A stretch of DNA of 64,000 nt from Castanea sativa (Eukaryota > Streptophyta > Magnoliopsida > Fagales > Fagaceae), in NCBI RefSeq assembly GCF_040712315.1, contig NC_134021.1, positions 25,319,501 through 25,383,500 of the forward strand, in the 5' to 3' direction. Made by a program: the position numbers and the translations under genes. Numbering within the stretch: position 1 is the first letter of the stretch; every line of letters begins with the position of its first letter. This document shows positions 11,555-21,496 of this stretch, in pieces. The notes under the pieces were generated by a model, which was given only the letters and a program-made list of their open reading frames with translations, searched no databases and was not told the DNA's origin.

Positions 11555-14012
11555 ATGCTCCAATTGCAAAAACATGTTTTGTTTTATGATTTCATTGAAA
11601 ACTACTATGTTCCAAAAAATATTTCAAAAAACAATTTGAATATGGTAAATGTAAGGACACAATTCAAATTCTCAAACTATGACTGGAAGGAAATGGGCTT
11701 GAAAGGGCCTTTTTTTACAATAAAATTTGTAGAGGATGGGTTTGTAATCTAGATTTCAAGGATGGTTTAGATGACAAGGAAAAGAACGGGCTTTGGGCCC
11801 AATGGCACAAAATAAAGAGTTGTTTACAAGAGTAAGACTGAAAGTTCCTCTTCGGACACAATCCGAGGATAATTTATAATAGTACTTCCTAAAGTTTGGA
11901 TACAATCATATACTATTGGTCATTTTTCTTCCTGAAAAAGCCTCCCCATTCTTCGTATGTCTTCCCCTTTATTTATACTTCTTCTTCCTCTCTTCATCAT
12001 CTTCCACCTCATGGTTACAATGCTGATTTTGGATACTTGTCCCATCAATTCTTCCCTAAAGCCCGCTGAGGTTAGGGACCAAGTTCCAAACTCCATGCTG
12101 GGGTCCCATCCTTCCATCTATGCAGTCAACGTATCAATTACAGAGCTTTTAATGTATGGGCGGTGGTAGCAGCTTTACCTTAGATATTTCCACCGCTCCT
12201 TCTATTGTCCTCCACGTGTACTGTGTATTCCCATAGTCGTAGGATTCTTTATAACATAGCCCGGGGACACTAAACCTCTCTTCCTATGTCCTCGGCTTAA
12301 CAATCCGAGGACACATCTTCTCCTCGGACCTAACTTGGTCATTCGTTTATCATATCTTTACTTGGCATTTCTTTATGAGATACATTCAGATACTCCAAGA
12401 TCATTTTGACGTCTTCGGATTTGGGTTTCTAGCCCAAAAGACTTCGTTGGGCCATCCTTGGTAAATTACTGGGCCCAATGCCCCTACAGTAAAAAAATCA
12501 AATTTTGTTAAAGAAGATAAAACTATTGTTCAGTCTAGTCATCCGCCCCTTGACATGTTTATTATCAACTGTAAAGGGACTGAGATAAAGGCCTCCCCTT
12601 TCAAAATTGCTGAAATAATTGATGTTAACACCCCTATTTCTATTGAAACAAAAAAGATTATTGAACAAAACAATTTTGTTAATAATTCCTTACATATTAT
12701 TGGCCAACAACTCGATCGTATTGAAGGAAAAATTGAAAAACCTACTTCTTCAAAAACTGAAAAACCTTTGATTGATTTACCTAGCCAAAGGCAAAAATGT
12801 GAGCCTTAAGACCACCCAGGGAAAAAAAAAACTATTGATAAAGTTGAACAAATGCTTTTTGATTTACAAAAAATAAAAACCGAGCAGAACACTTCTACTG
12901 GTACTGCCCGTGCTATTTCAAGAAAAAAAGGAAGAGACTAAGTTTTCTGAAGATTCAAACTCTAACTCCTCATCCTCTGCTTCTAATAAATTTTTTTTTG
13001 AATTACCTAAAATTAAAATATTTGTTGAAAAACCCAATCCCATGAATCTTACAAAGAATTGGTATTCAAAACCTACTCATCTTGATATGCAGTTCGAAGG
13101 AAAATTTTTCCAACCCCAGTTTTCTATTTCTGGTGACAAGCTTTATGAATAGAACATTGATGGTTTACCTGTCTATGGTTGCTAATGCTTATATTACCAA
13201 CCATAATCTTGACCATGCTGAAATTATTGATCTTCTTACTATCGGTTTTTTTGGAACCCTTCGTGGTTGGTAGAAAAAATATCTTACCGAAGAATCCATC
13301 AAAAAGGCCATAAAAAAAGACGATGATGGTCTACCCATTTTTTATGAAAGGATTGGCCAAGGTATCCCTGATGGAGTCAACACTTTAATTTATACCATTA
13401 TTAAACATTTTGTTGGAACTCCTTCTAATATTTCTTCTCGTATCAGTGACTATCTAAACAATTTATGTTGTCCTACCATGTCTAATTACAGATAGTACCA
13501 AGATATTTTTATCTCTAGAGTAATGCTTCAGAAAGATTGTTTGAAACCCTATTGGAAAGAGAAATTTATTGCTAGTCTGCCTCTTCTCTTTGCTCATAAG
13601 GTAAAAGAAGCATTGATTGATAAAAATGGTACTATTAATTATGATGATTTAACATATTTGGATATTTTTAGCACTATTAAAAAAAATTGGTATTAACATG
13701 TGTAATGACCAAAAAATGTTAAAACAACAGTTAAAAAATAGTAAAAAGGTTAAATATGAAATTAATAATTTTTGTGAACAATATGGTCTACCCTCTATTG
13801 CCCCTTCCAGGCAAAATAAGAAACATGATAAGGTCCACAAAGATTACAAATATAAAAGATATAAAAGATGTTTTACTAAACCTAATAAATTTTATGACAA
13901 AAATAAAAATGTCTATAAGAAACATGATAAGCAGAAATCTGGTAAAGGAAACTGTTTCAATTATGGGAAATTTGGACACTTTCTTTAGTAAAGACTGCAA
14001 ACAAAAACTTGG
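11555..14012 (+). pseudogene. pararetroviral capsid/zinc-knuckle region of the polyprotein, broken
   Basis: Fragments in several frames (11555-11649, then 12489-12809, 12910-13160, and 13380-14012) are Lys/Glu-rich as in caulimovirid coat-protein regions. The frame before the solo LTR resumes after it in the register expected from the 844-bp insertion plus target duplication. A CCHC zinc knuckle is recognisable at about 13953-13999 (GNCFNYGKFGHF, then SKDC). It is damaged in two ways: the second Cys is a Tyr codon, and a one-base frameshift splits the motif. In the family this knuckle binds the pregenomic RNA. Confidence 0.72.
11650..12488 (-). mobile_element. solo LTR inserted in the pararetrovirus (839 bp)
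   Basis: The ends are TGTAAGGACA on the left and TGCCCCTACA on the right, which pair as short inverted repeats with TG...CA termini. The element is flanked by a perfect 5-bp target duplication GTAAA (11645-11649 and 12489-12493). On the minus strand a TATA box (GTATAAATAAAGGG at 11965-11978) suggests that orientation. There is no internal coding sequence, as expected for a solo LTR left by LTR-LTR recombination. The superfamily cannot be assigned from the LTR alone. Confidence 0.82.
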
Positions 14013-15788
14013 AAAATTAAAGAATAAGCTCAATATGTTAAATATCAATGACAATGATAAAGAATATCTGTTTTGGATCCTTGAATCAAGATCTTTTGCT
14101 TCATCTAATTCATTAGAAGATGATTTTCTCTCCTTAACTGATTCTGCCTATCACTCTAACAGTGAAACCTCTTATTCCCCTAATATTAAAATTGGTTGTA
14201 GAGACTCTTATTGCAACACTATTAATGTTCTCTCCAAAGGGTGCACAGTTAATGTTCTAACCAAAGGAGAAGAACAAGAAAATCTGCTAATAAATTTAAT
14301 AAGCCAAATTGATCATCATGAGCTAAAAGAAGAATATTTTAAAAAGCTCAAGAAAACCCAGGTTAAAGATGAAAATGATAAGAAAATGAAAGCAAAAATA
14401 ATTCTTGATGAAACTTTGGAAAGATTTAATAGAAAGAAATCCAAGGAGATAACTATTAATGATTTACAACATGAAATTACTGTTATTAAGAAAGAAATCA
14501 TTAAGCTAAAAAATGATTTAAAAAATGTTAAAAATGATAACTTTGACCTAAAACAAGAAATGTTACTTTTAAAAATTGATAAACAACTTGATAATGAACA
14601 ATTTGATAGCAAGCCTGATGAGCAAAAAGATGAAGAAGACGACCGCAGCCAAGAAGCTCCTCTTTCTAATACTGCTCCTATTGATAATAAACTCAGCCTT
14701 ATTAACAGATTGATCCCTCCTCTTTCTTTATATCCTTTTCTTACTCAACATGATGGTATTACTACTGACCCTTTAGGGCCAAAAGTCAAATTTAAATTTG
14801 CTTCAAAATTTGAAATTGATACTGATGCTTCTTTAAACTTGATTCATGCTAAAACCAAACATCTAAATTTTCTTAAGGAAGAGGTTAGATATAAGAAGAT
14901 TTATAAACAACTTTCCAATAAATTATTACAGTCCAAAATTGATAACTTTCATAAAATATTAGTCAATGATGTTTGTTCTGATATCCCTAATGCTTTTTGG
15001 CATAGGAAAAGGCATATTGTTAGTTTACCCTATGTTAAAGATTTTAATGAAAAAGACATTCTTACTAAGGCTCGTCCTATTCAAATGAATGTTGAAACTT
15101 GCAAAAAGGAAATTCATGATTTGCTTGTGAAAAAGCTGATTAGGAATAGTAAGTCCTCCTGGTCTTGTGCTACTTTCTATGTTTAAAAAATGCTGAAATT
15201 AAGAGAGGAACTCCTCACTTAGTTATTAATTACAAGCCTCTGAATAAGGTATCAAAATGGATTAGGTATTCTATCCCTAATAAGAATGACCTAGTATAGA
15301 GACTGAGTGATGCTGTCGTATTTTCTAAATTTGATATGAAATCTGGGTTTTGGCAAGTCCAAATCAGTGAAGCTGATAAGTACAAGACTGCTTTCACCAC
15401 CCCTTTTGGACATTATGAGTGGTATGTTATGCCTTTTGGCCTTAAGAATGCCCCTAGTGAATTCCAAAAGATTATGAATGATATCTTAAATTCTTTTAAT
15501 CATTTCACCATTATTTACATTGATGATGTTCTTGTCTATTCCAAATCCATTGATGAAAATTGGAAACATTTGTATTCGTTCCTTGATACCATCAAACACA
15601 ATGGTCTTATTATCTCTGATAAGAAAATCAAGCTATTCCAAACAAAAGTTCGTTTCCTTGGCTATGACATTTCTGAACGACAGATTCGTCCCATCGACAA
15701 AGCCATTCAGTTTGCTGATAAGTTTCCCAATGTCATTATTGATAAAGCACGTATAAAGATTCCTTGGGTCTCTAAACTACATTGCTGA
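13756..15788 (+). pseudogene. pararetroviral protease and reverse transcriptase
   Basis: The open frame 13756-15183 carries, after the knuckle, a Lys/Glu-rich coiled segment and an aspartic-protease remnant (EIDTDAS at about 14815-14835, with Asp in place of the usual Gly of DTGAS). It then shows the start of reverse transcriptase with the caulimovirid-type ARPIQMN. After a stop and frameshift near 15184 the RT continues in 15336-15788, with FWQVQI, MPFGLKNAPSEFQ and the catalytic YIDDVLVYS (about 15518-15544). An in-frame TAG lies near 15297, just before this block. The enzyme would copy the pregenomic RNA into DNA. Confidence 0.82.
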
Positions 15789-16345
15789 CTTCTATAAGGA
15801 CTTGAGGAAGCAATTTAAGCCTATATTTGATCGATTACAAAATAATCCTTCGCCTTGGACTGATATTCATACTTCTCTTGTTAAAAAAAATCAAGTCCCA
15901 TGTTAAAACCCTACCTTGTCTTGGTATCCCTACTATTAATGCTTTTAAAATTGTTGAAACTGTTGCCTCTGACATTGGTTATGGAGGTATTCTGAAACGT
16001 GTTTCACCAGACTCATCTGAACAAATTGTTCGTTTCCATTCAGGAATCTGGAATAATGCACAAATAAATTATATTACTATTAAAAAAGAAATCTTATATG
16101 TTGTATTATGTATTTCCAAATTTCAAAGTGATTTGCTAAATCAAAAGTTTTTATTATGAATTGATTGCAAAATTGCTAAATATGTTATAGAAAAAGATGT
16201 TGAAAATATTGCTTTAAAACATATTTTTGCCCGATGGCAAGCTATTTTAAGTGTTTTTTATTTTGATATTGAATATGTTAAAGGCTCTCAAAATACTATC
16301 CCTGATTTCCTTACTTGTGAATTTCTGCAATGCCACAATGGCAAG
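15789..16345 (+). pseudogene. pararetroviral RNase H domain
   Basis: Following RT in shifted frames, 15827-16159 encodes an RNase H fold of caulimovirid type. It has the ASDIGYGGIL strand with catalytic Asp, then FHSGIW and a conserved Glu in TIKKEILYVV. A TGA at 16157 is followed by same-frame remnants up to the C-terminal NTIPDFLTCEFL at about 16300-16330. RNase H removes RNA during reverse transcription. The next ATG (16340) opens the second ORF almost at once, as in compact viral genomes. Confidence 0.76.
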
Positions 16346-17041
16346 TAGAAGGTCGAAAGACAAACACCCTGCTACAGATACTCCTAAACAACTTGTTAAA
16401 CAAGAACTTGCTTCCCCTATTGACATTGCTAACCGTTTTACTACCTTAGGTACTATCCCCAAACAAAACTACTCTACTGTGTTAGCATCCCCTTATGACC
16501 CATATGCTATAGTCCTTGTTAACCAACCTGTTAAAACCACCTTCTCCAGAAACTCCAATGCTTTTCAATATGTTTCAAAACAATATTGCCAGAACCTGTT
16601 CTCTATTGAGCCCAATAGAGTTATGATCAAAGATCCCCTTAAACTTGCTACAAGTTATTTTCCTCGGAACTTCCACTAGACTGAACACATTGGTAAAGAT
16701 TTAAGATATTATTCTGCTATCTTGTTCCATGAGAATTCAATATTCATCAAACCTATATCTGATAAAGTTGATACCTCCAAATTTTTTTTACCATAGTGTT
16801 ATCTTACTCGATATTGTCACTGAAGAAAAATGAGGACTCAATCCTGCTTCTACAAAGCCTTTACCTGGCTGGACCACTCCTTATTCTTACCATGACTACA
16901 TCCATGCCTGGTTCAAGTTCATGCTACACCAAGATGAAAATATGATTCATTCCTAGTTTGTTAATTTTGATAAAAACTTCAGTTCCTACCTACCTTTTTG
17001 GTTCACCCATTGGTGGACACAATTTGGCCCTGTTGAGAACC
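16340..17041 (+). pseudogene. second ORF of the pararetrovirus, 5' part
   Basis: The ATG at 16340 starts a frame (MASRRSKDKHPATDT...) that overlaps the end of the RNase H region. The first stop is at about 16677, and same-frame or shifted remnants continue to about 17041. There the viral sequence is broken by unrelated repeat DNA; the ORF resumes at about 20237. No known domain is recognised. Some endogenous florendoviruses carry such an ORF2 of unknown function downstream of RNase H, which fits the position. The link between the two halves is inferred from position and composition. Confidence 0.55.
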
Positions 17042-17172
17042 AAAATTTCACAAGAAAGTCCATTCCATGAAAAGTAAGGAAAGACCATGGGCCTTAACAA
17101 AAGAAGGCCCAATTCATGAAGCTAAGAAGGACCATGAAGGCCCAAAATCCCAAAAAGAAGAAAAAAGAAAGA

Positions 17173-17176
<4 letters not shown>

Positions 17177-17230
<54 letters not shown>
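17177..17230. repeat. (AAT)n microsatellite
   Basis: About 18 AAT/ATA trinucleotides. It produces runs of Asn or Leu when translated and is not coding. Confidence 0.92.
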
Positions 17231-17233
<3 letters not shown>

Positions 17234-19956
17234 GAAAAAAAGAAGAGGATCTCGAACAAGGATCTTGGCTAGAGGACTTGCAGCAAGGATCTCGGTCAGG
17301 CCAGAGGATATGCAGCAAGAAAAATCAACATCAAGGCCCTATGTATGTTTAGATTTCTAGCAAAGAACAAGCCATTAAAAATCCAGCAAAAAACCAGGTA
17401 TTATCTTCATAACCCATGGTCCAAGCCCGTGGGATCCCGAGTGAATAGTAAGGGAGGAATGGTTTGGTCGGTAGGGGAGTGATTTCTGGTGAAAGGAGGA
17501 TCCTGAAGCTTTCCCTTGGATCATATATTTGCTTGGAATGCATAAACCAATGGAAAAACTCAGTTCCCCCATCTGCATGACATCTCCCCACAATTTCCTC
17601 TTAATTGTCATTTTCAACAAAGCTGTCACAGTATACCGAGAAGCCCACCCATACCATTTAACTTTCCAAGAAGGAATCTTTCATTTATAGCTAAAGCCAA
17701 ATGCCCATTTTGAGTTATAATTGCCTAAATAAGTTAAACTTCTACCTAATGCACCTTTTCAGGTCACAGGACGTAGTTTTACCCAGCAAACTTGGCACGT
17801 CCTCCCCCGAGGTCCCAGACCAGGTCTGCTATAAAAAGAACACAAGGCATAGCAAAAAAGGGGGATTCGGATGGGGAGAAAAATGGGTACTCAGGGGAAA
17901 AGTTCAGAGGTTCAAAACACATATTCTTAGAGCTTTAAAAGCCCAGCAAGGAAGAGAAAGAAATAAAACAAAAGAGAGAGCCAAGGAGTAGGAATTTGTC
18001 CCATATCCTTGAGATTATTCGAAATATCACTTAGCCTCCGAAGAAACATAAGCCAAAAACATGCATACATCAGATATCACTCTCTCCCACAAAAATCCTC
18101 CTCACCTAACTATCTTGGAAGGCAATGCCCAAGCAAAGCCACTTGGACTTGAGTTCCAAATCCCACAAGTCTTGTGCAAAAGCACTAAGTCTGTGAGAAT
18201 TGGGGCTGGGATCCTCGTGGCTGAATCATTCTCATGAAATTCATTTATGTATATATGTTTATTGTTGTGAAATTTTAAAATACTCGCAAGTGTACGAACC
18301 GTACCGAAGTATAGTTTGACAAGAACGAGGTCGAACCCACAGGGACTTGAATGAACGTAGGAAAATTAATCAAATCTTAACCAAATTAATCCTAATCTAG
18401 TTTAATAAAAATTGGTTGTTTTGAAATTAAATAAACTAAGCAAATAGTTAAACTAAGCAAAAGATATAAAACAATAAAAAGATGTAAACAATCAAGGAAA
18501 AGGAATTATGGTTTTGGAATCCGTCTTGTAAGTCATATCAGCATATATTTATGATCATTAATTTTTCCCAACTACTACATGATAAACTAGAAATCAATCT
18601 TGCTATCATGGAAAATATTCTCATTAAAATCCTTATTTTAAAAATTCAAAAGCATGTTCTTCTTCGCTTCTTAAGTATAAAATCAAATCATCAATTGTAT
18701 CTATAGCCAAACAAATCACAAGATATATCCAATTCTAAAAATCAAATCATAAATTGTATCCATTGACAGATAAATCACAAGCTATATCTAATTTTATAAT
18801 CAAGAATTAATAAACCAAGCATTCAATTAATTAAGACAAATCCTAAATCATGAGAAAAACATGATTGAACTCATATCTAGAATCTCATCTTAGTCAATTG
18901 ATATGAAGCAAGAACAATTTAAATCGTTAAAGAACAACTATTGTGGGAGAAATCAAATCACATAAATATTACTAATAATCCTTAACAAGGTTTCATCCTC
19001 AACCCTAATTATAAATTTAGCTACTCATAGTAATTAAAATAAAACACAAGAATAAAATACTAAACATTAAACTAGACAAATAAAATAAAACTAACTGTCA
19101 TGGAAGAAAACCAAAGAAGTAGCCGCACTCTCTATGTTCAGCCCCCAACCCTAGCACTGGCCTCCGCACTGGCCTCTATTGAATTTTGCCCTAAAGAGCC
19201 TTTAAATAGGTCAAGGAATCCTATTACAAGTTGAATTCCCGTTTGGGGAAAATTCCAGATTTTTAGGCTTCACTTAACCGACAATTTTTGCCCATTTAAC
19301 GTCAGAATTCGAACTTTTGGTAAACTACAAAGTTGTAGCCCTTTAAGTTAACTTTCCAGCGCAACTTGAATCATCTCGATTGGACATCTGAACTGAAAGT
19401 TATACCAAAAATACTAACTGATGTGCAGGCTAGAATCCTAATCCGAATTGAACTTGGATTTGATGCAAATTTCCTTTGATTCCCTGCTCCAATTGGATTT
19501 AAATTTAATTGAGTTGGCCTTCTTTAACTTAATCATGGACCTTGCAAAAGTAAAGTCCATTAGCTTTCTTCTTTGCACAAATCCACTTATTTAATTCCAT
19601 TCTCCTACAAAAGATAAATTCACGCAATAAGATTTAATTAAGCACAAAATTGAATATTCACCATTATTCCAAAACCAAATATAAAATGCATGAATTACCT
19701 CAAAATAAATATGATAATGCTTTCTAACAATGATATAAATATGCAAAATTAAGCTATTATTAATGCACATCATTTATGTATTAAAATGTACGTCCTAATC
19801 TAAGAAACTAACAATTACTTGAAGTTATGTGTATTGTATAGGTTGTTCTTATGCAGGATTTATAGAGGTAAAGGGAGATGACAAAACTTTATTACATAAT
19901 AAGAATGGAGAAATATCGTATAGCTCAGAGAATCAGTATTTTGGGATTTTACAAGC

Positions 19957-20019
19957 CCAGTACCCCGGGAACCATGACTTCACGCCCTTGGGTACCATGA
20001 CAGTACGCCCGGGGTACCA
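19957..20019. repeat. short inverted repeat GTACCCCGGG / CCCGGGGTAC
   Basis: Two perfect 10-base arms enclose about 40 bases that contain another GGGTACC. It could form a hairpin. It lies in the repeat DNA inserted into the viral ORF. Confidence 0.7.
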
Positions 20020-20236
20020 AATGAGAGAATTCTTTTAAATGTTCACACTGTAAAAGATAAGCCTCAAATACTCTATTTCAATCTCCTTTTCATTGTGAAT
20101 GTTATGAATACTTATTTTACCTATTTTGTAAGAGTAAATGGTCATTTTATGGCACTAAAACACTTATAATGGTATTTTATTGCTTAGGAGGTATCATATT
20201 TTTGCCTTGAGGAGATTTATGTGACTTGCACACAAC

Positions 20237-20971
20237 TTGGTTCGTAATCAGCCCCCATTTAGCTGCGGTGAACCAAGCCCAGCCCACCAAACAACAAGTA
20301 AAGGGCCCAGGATCCTTGTTTCAACTTGGGCCCTGGGTACTGTCCAAAAAAGGACCCTCACAGGCCCTATTACTGATATATTTCCAAGGCCTTTGACTGG
20401 CTCCTTCAAGTATTTTACAAGTGTTTACAAAACAGATTCACATGGTGCTAAGTTCCCTGCAGCACTTCACTTTGTTAAATTATACAAGGTCCCTTGGATC
20501 CTGAAATGGATGTATGTAAAGGAAGGGTATGTTCTTACTCAGCAAGGGTTTGTTAAATGGTGGGATAAGTTTTCCCACACCCAAGATGTTATTGATAATG
20601 TAACCTGGAAATTCCTTGCTGTTAACACCATTACTCATGATAAAGCTCCAACTTACCCCCTTGTGCAAACAACTATGCCTCAACCCACGGCAAATACACT
20701 TGCTACTACATCCACTGCTAAACCTGCTAAGACCAAAAAGAATTCTGCTCTTGATGGTCTCAGCAAATCTGCCCTAATTTCCCTGTTAAAACAGCAGTGG
20801 AAGGATGAAGAAGAAGCTACTGCAAATGCTAACTCAGAAGAAAAAGAAGAAGGCCAAGACTCTGGGGCATCCTCAGAAGCCTCTGTTGCTAATACTAATC
20901 CTTATTACCCCTACAATCAAGAATTATTTGGCCATAATGAAGCCTCCACACTAGATTTAGGGGAGAGTTAA
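20237..20971 (+). pseudogene. second ORF of the pararetrovirus, 3' part
   Basis: This open frame of 244 codons ends with TAA at 20969. After a Pro-rich start it encodes an aromatic-rich segment (LYKVPWILKWMYVKEGYVL, then GFVKWWDKF). A low-complexity Thr/Ala/Lys linker and a Ser/Glu-rich acidic tail follow. The right terminal repeat begins 39 bases later. No domain is recognised. The open length suggests weak decay in this part, but it lacks its N-terminal half because of the insertion at 17042-20236. The ATG at 20237 may be fortuitous. Confidence 0.5.
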
Positions 20972-21009
20972 CACTGTTGGCACAAGTAGCCAAAACTACT
21001 AGAATAATA

Positions 21010-21447
21010 CTCCTACTAAGTCTGCACTAAAGCTTCAGATTCTTTGCTAAAGTTACTGAAGTTATTTTGATTTCCTAATAAGGGTATGGTTCCTCCTCTG
21101 GCTGTTCCCTACGGGGAATATTTCCCTCCAAACAACACATAGTGACAATTTTGCTGACTTCCAATGAATAGTAAAAAAAATCAATTTTACTGTTCACTGT
21201 TTAAATAATATTTTATTTTGCCTATAAAATGGGGGATGTCCCTTTCAGAACGGGCATCACAAAATTTTCCTAGTTTTTAATCTCCTTTAGTTTTCAGATT
21301 GCTATCTAAGCCTGTAACCTTTCCTTTTCCATCTCCAAACCTTGTAACCACTATTATCCAGTAAGTGTTTTAATCTTTTATTGAAGCTATGTTTTGATAA
21401 AATTGCTTTTACTTTACTGTTTTTATCTTCAAATTTTAATATTATAT

Positions 21448-21453
<6 letters not shown>
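21010..21453 (+). repeat. right terminal direct repeat of the pararetrovirus
   Basis: This is a copy of 9510-9965 with the same TATA region (CCTATAAAATGGGGG) and the same end ATTGTGCA. It is followed directly by an AT microsatellite in place of the primer site found on the left. A purine run, TTTAGGGGAGAG, lies at about 20957-20968, some 40 bases before it. Confidence 0.8.

Positions 21454-21491
<38 letters not shown>
21454..21491. repeat. (AT)n run at the right edge of the viral insertion
   Basis: About 19 AT units abut the viral repeat. With the AT run ending near 9480 on the left, it suggests integration into a TA dinucleotide tract. Confidence 0.9.

Positions 21492-21496
<5 letters not shown>

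Larger units (their letters stand above)
17042..20236. mobile_element. unclassified repeat DNA inserted in the viral second ORF
   Basis: About 3.2 kb separates the two halves of the viral second ORF. It holds an AAT microsatellite (17177-17230), a block near 18280-18345 with CGAACCGTACCGAAGTATAG and GTCGAACCCACAGGGAC (a phrase I associate with dispersed plant repeats), and A-rich non-coding sequence. No reverse transcriptase or transposase is visible. I could not define TG...CA ends or target duplications, so this may be more than one insertion, and its boundaries are approximate. Confidence 0.4.
9510..21453 (+). mobile_element. endogenous pararetrovirus (Caulimoviridae-like), decayed, with terminal repeats
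   Basis: In order on the plus strand are: a direct repeat (9510-9965), an initiator-Met tRNA primer site (9978-9990), a movement protein, a capsid/zinc-knuckle region, an aspartic protease, reverse transcriptase, RNase H, a second ORF, and the repeat again (21010-21453). No integrase domain is seen between RNase H and the right repeat, and a viral movement protein opens the polyprotein. Both points favour a plant pararetrovirus over an LTR retrotransposon. The gene order (MP-CP-PR-RT-RH, then ORF2) resembles endogenous florendoviruses and petuvirus-like relatives. All frames carry stops and frameshifts, so this copy cannot be expressed as a whole. The genus is not determined. Confidence 0.82.

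Noticed and set aside
17094..17352. Poly-Asn and poly-Leu reading frames
   Set aside because: Translation of an AAT microsatellite in repeat DNA.
9510..21453. Interpretation as a Ty1/copia element because of the Met-tRNA primer site
   Set aside because: The primer site is shared, but the gene order, the movement protein and the lack of integrase before RT do not fit copia.
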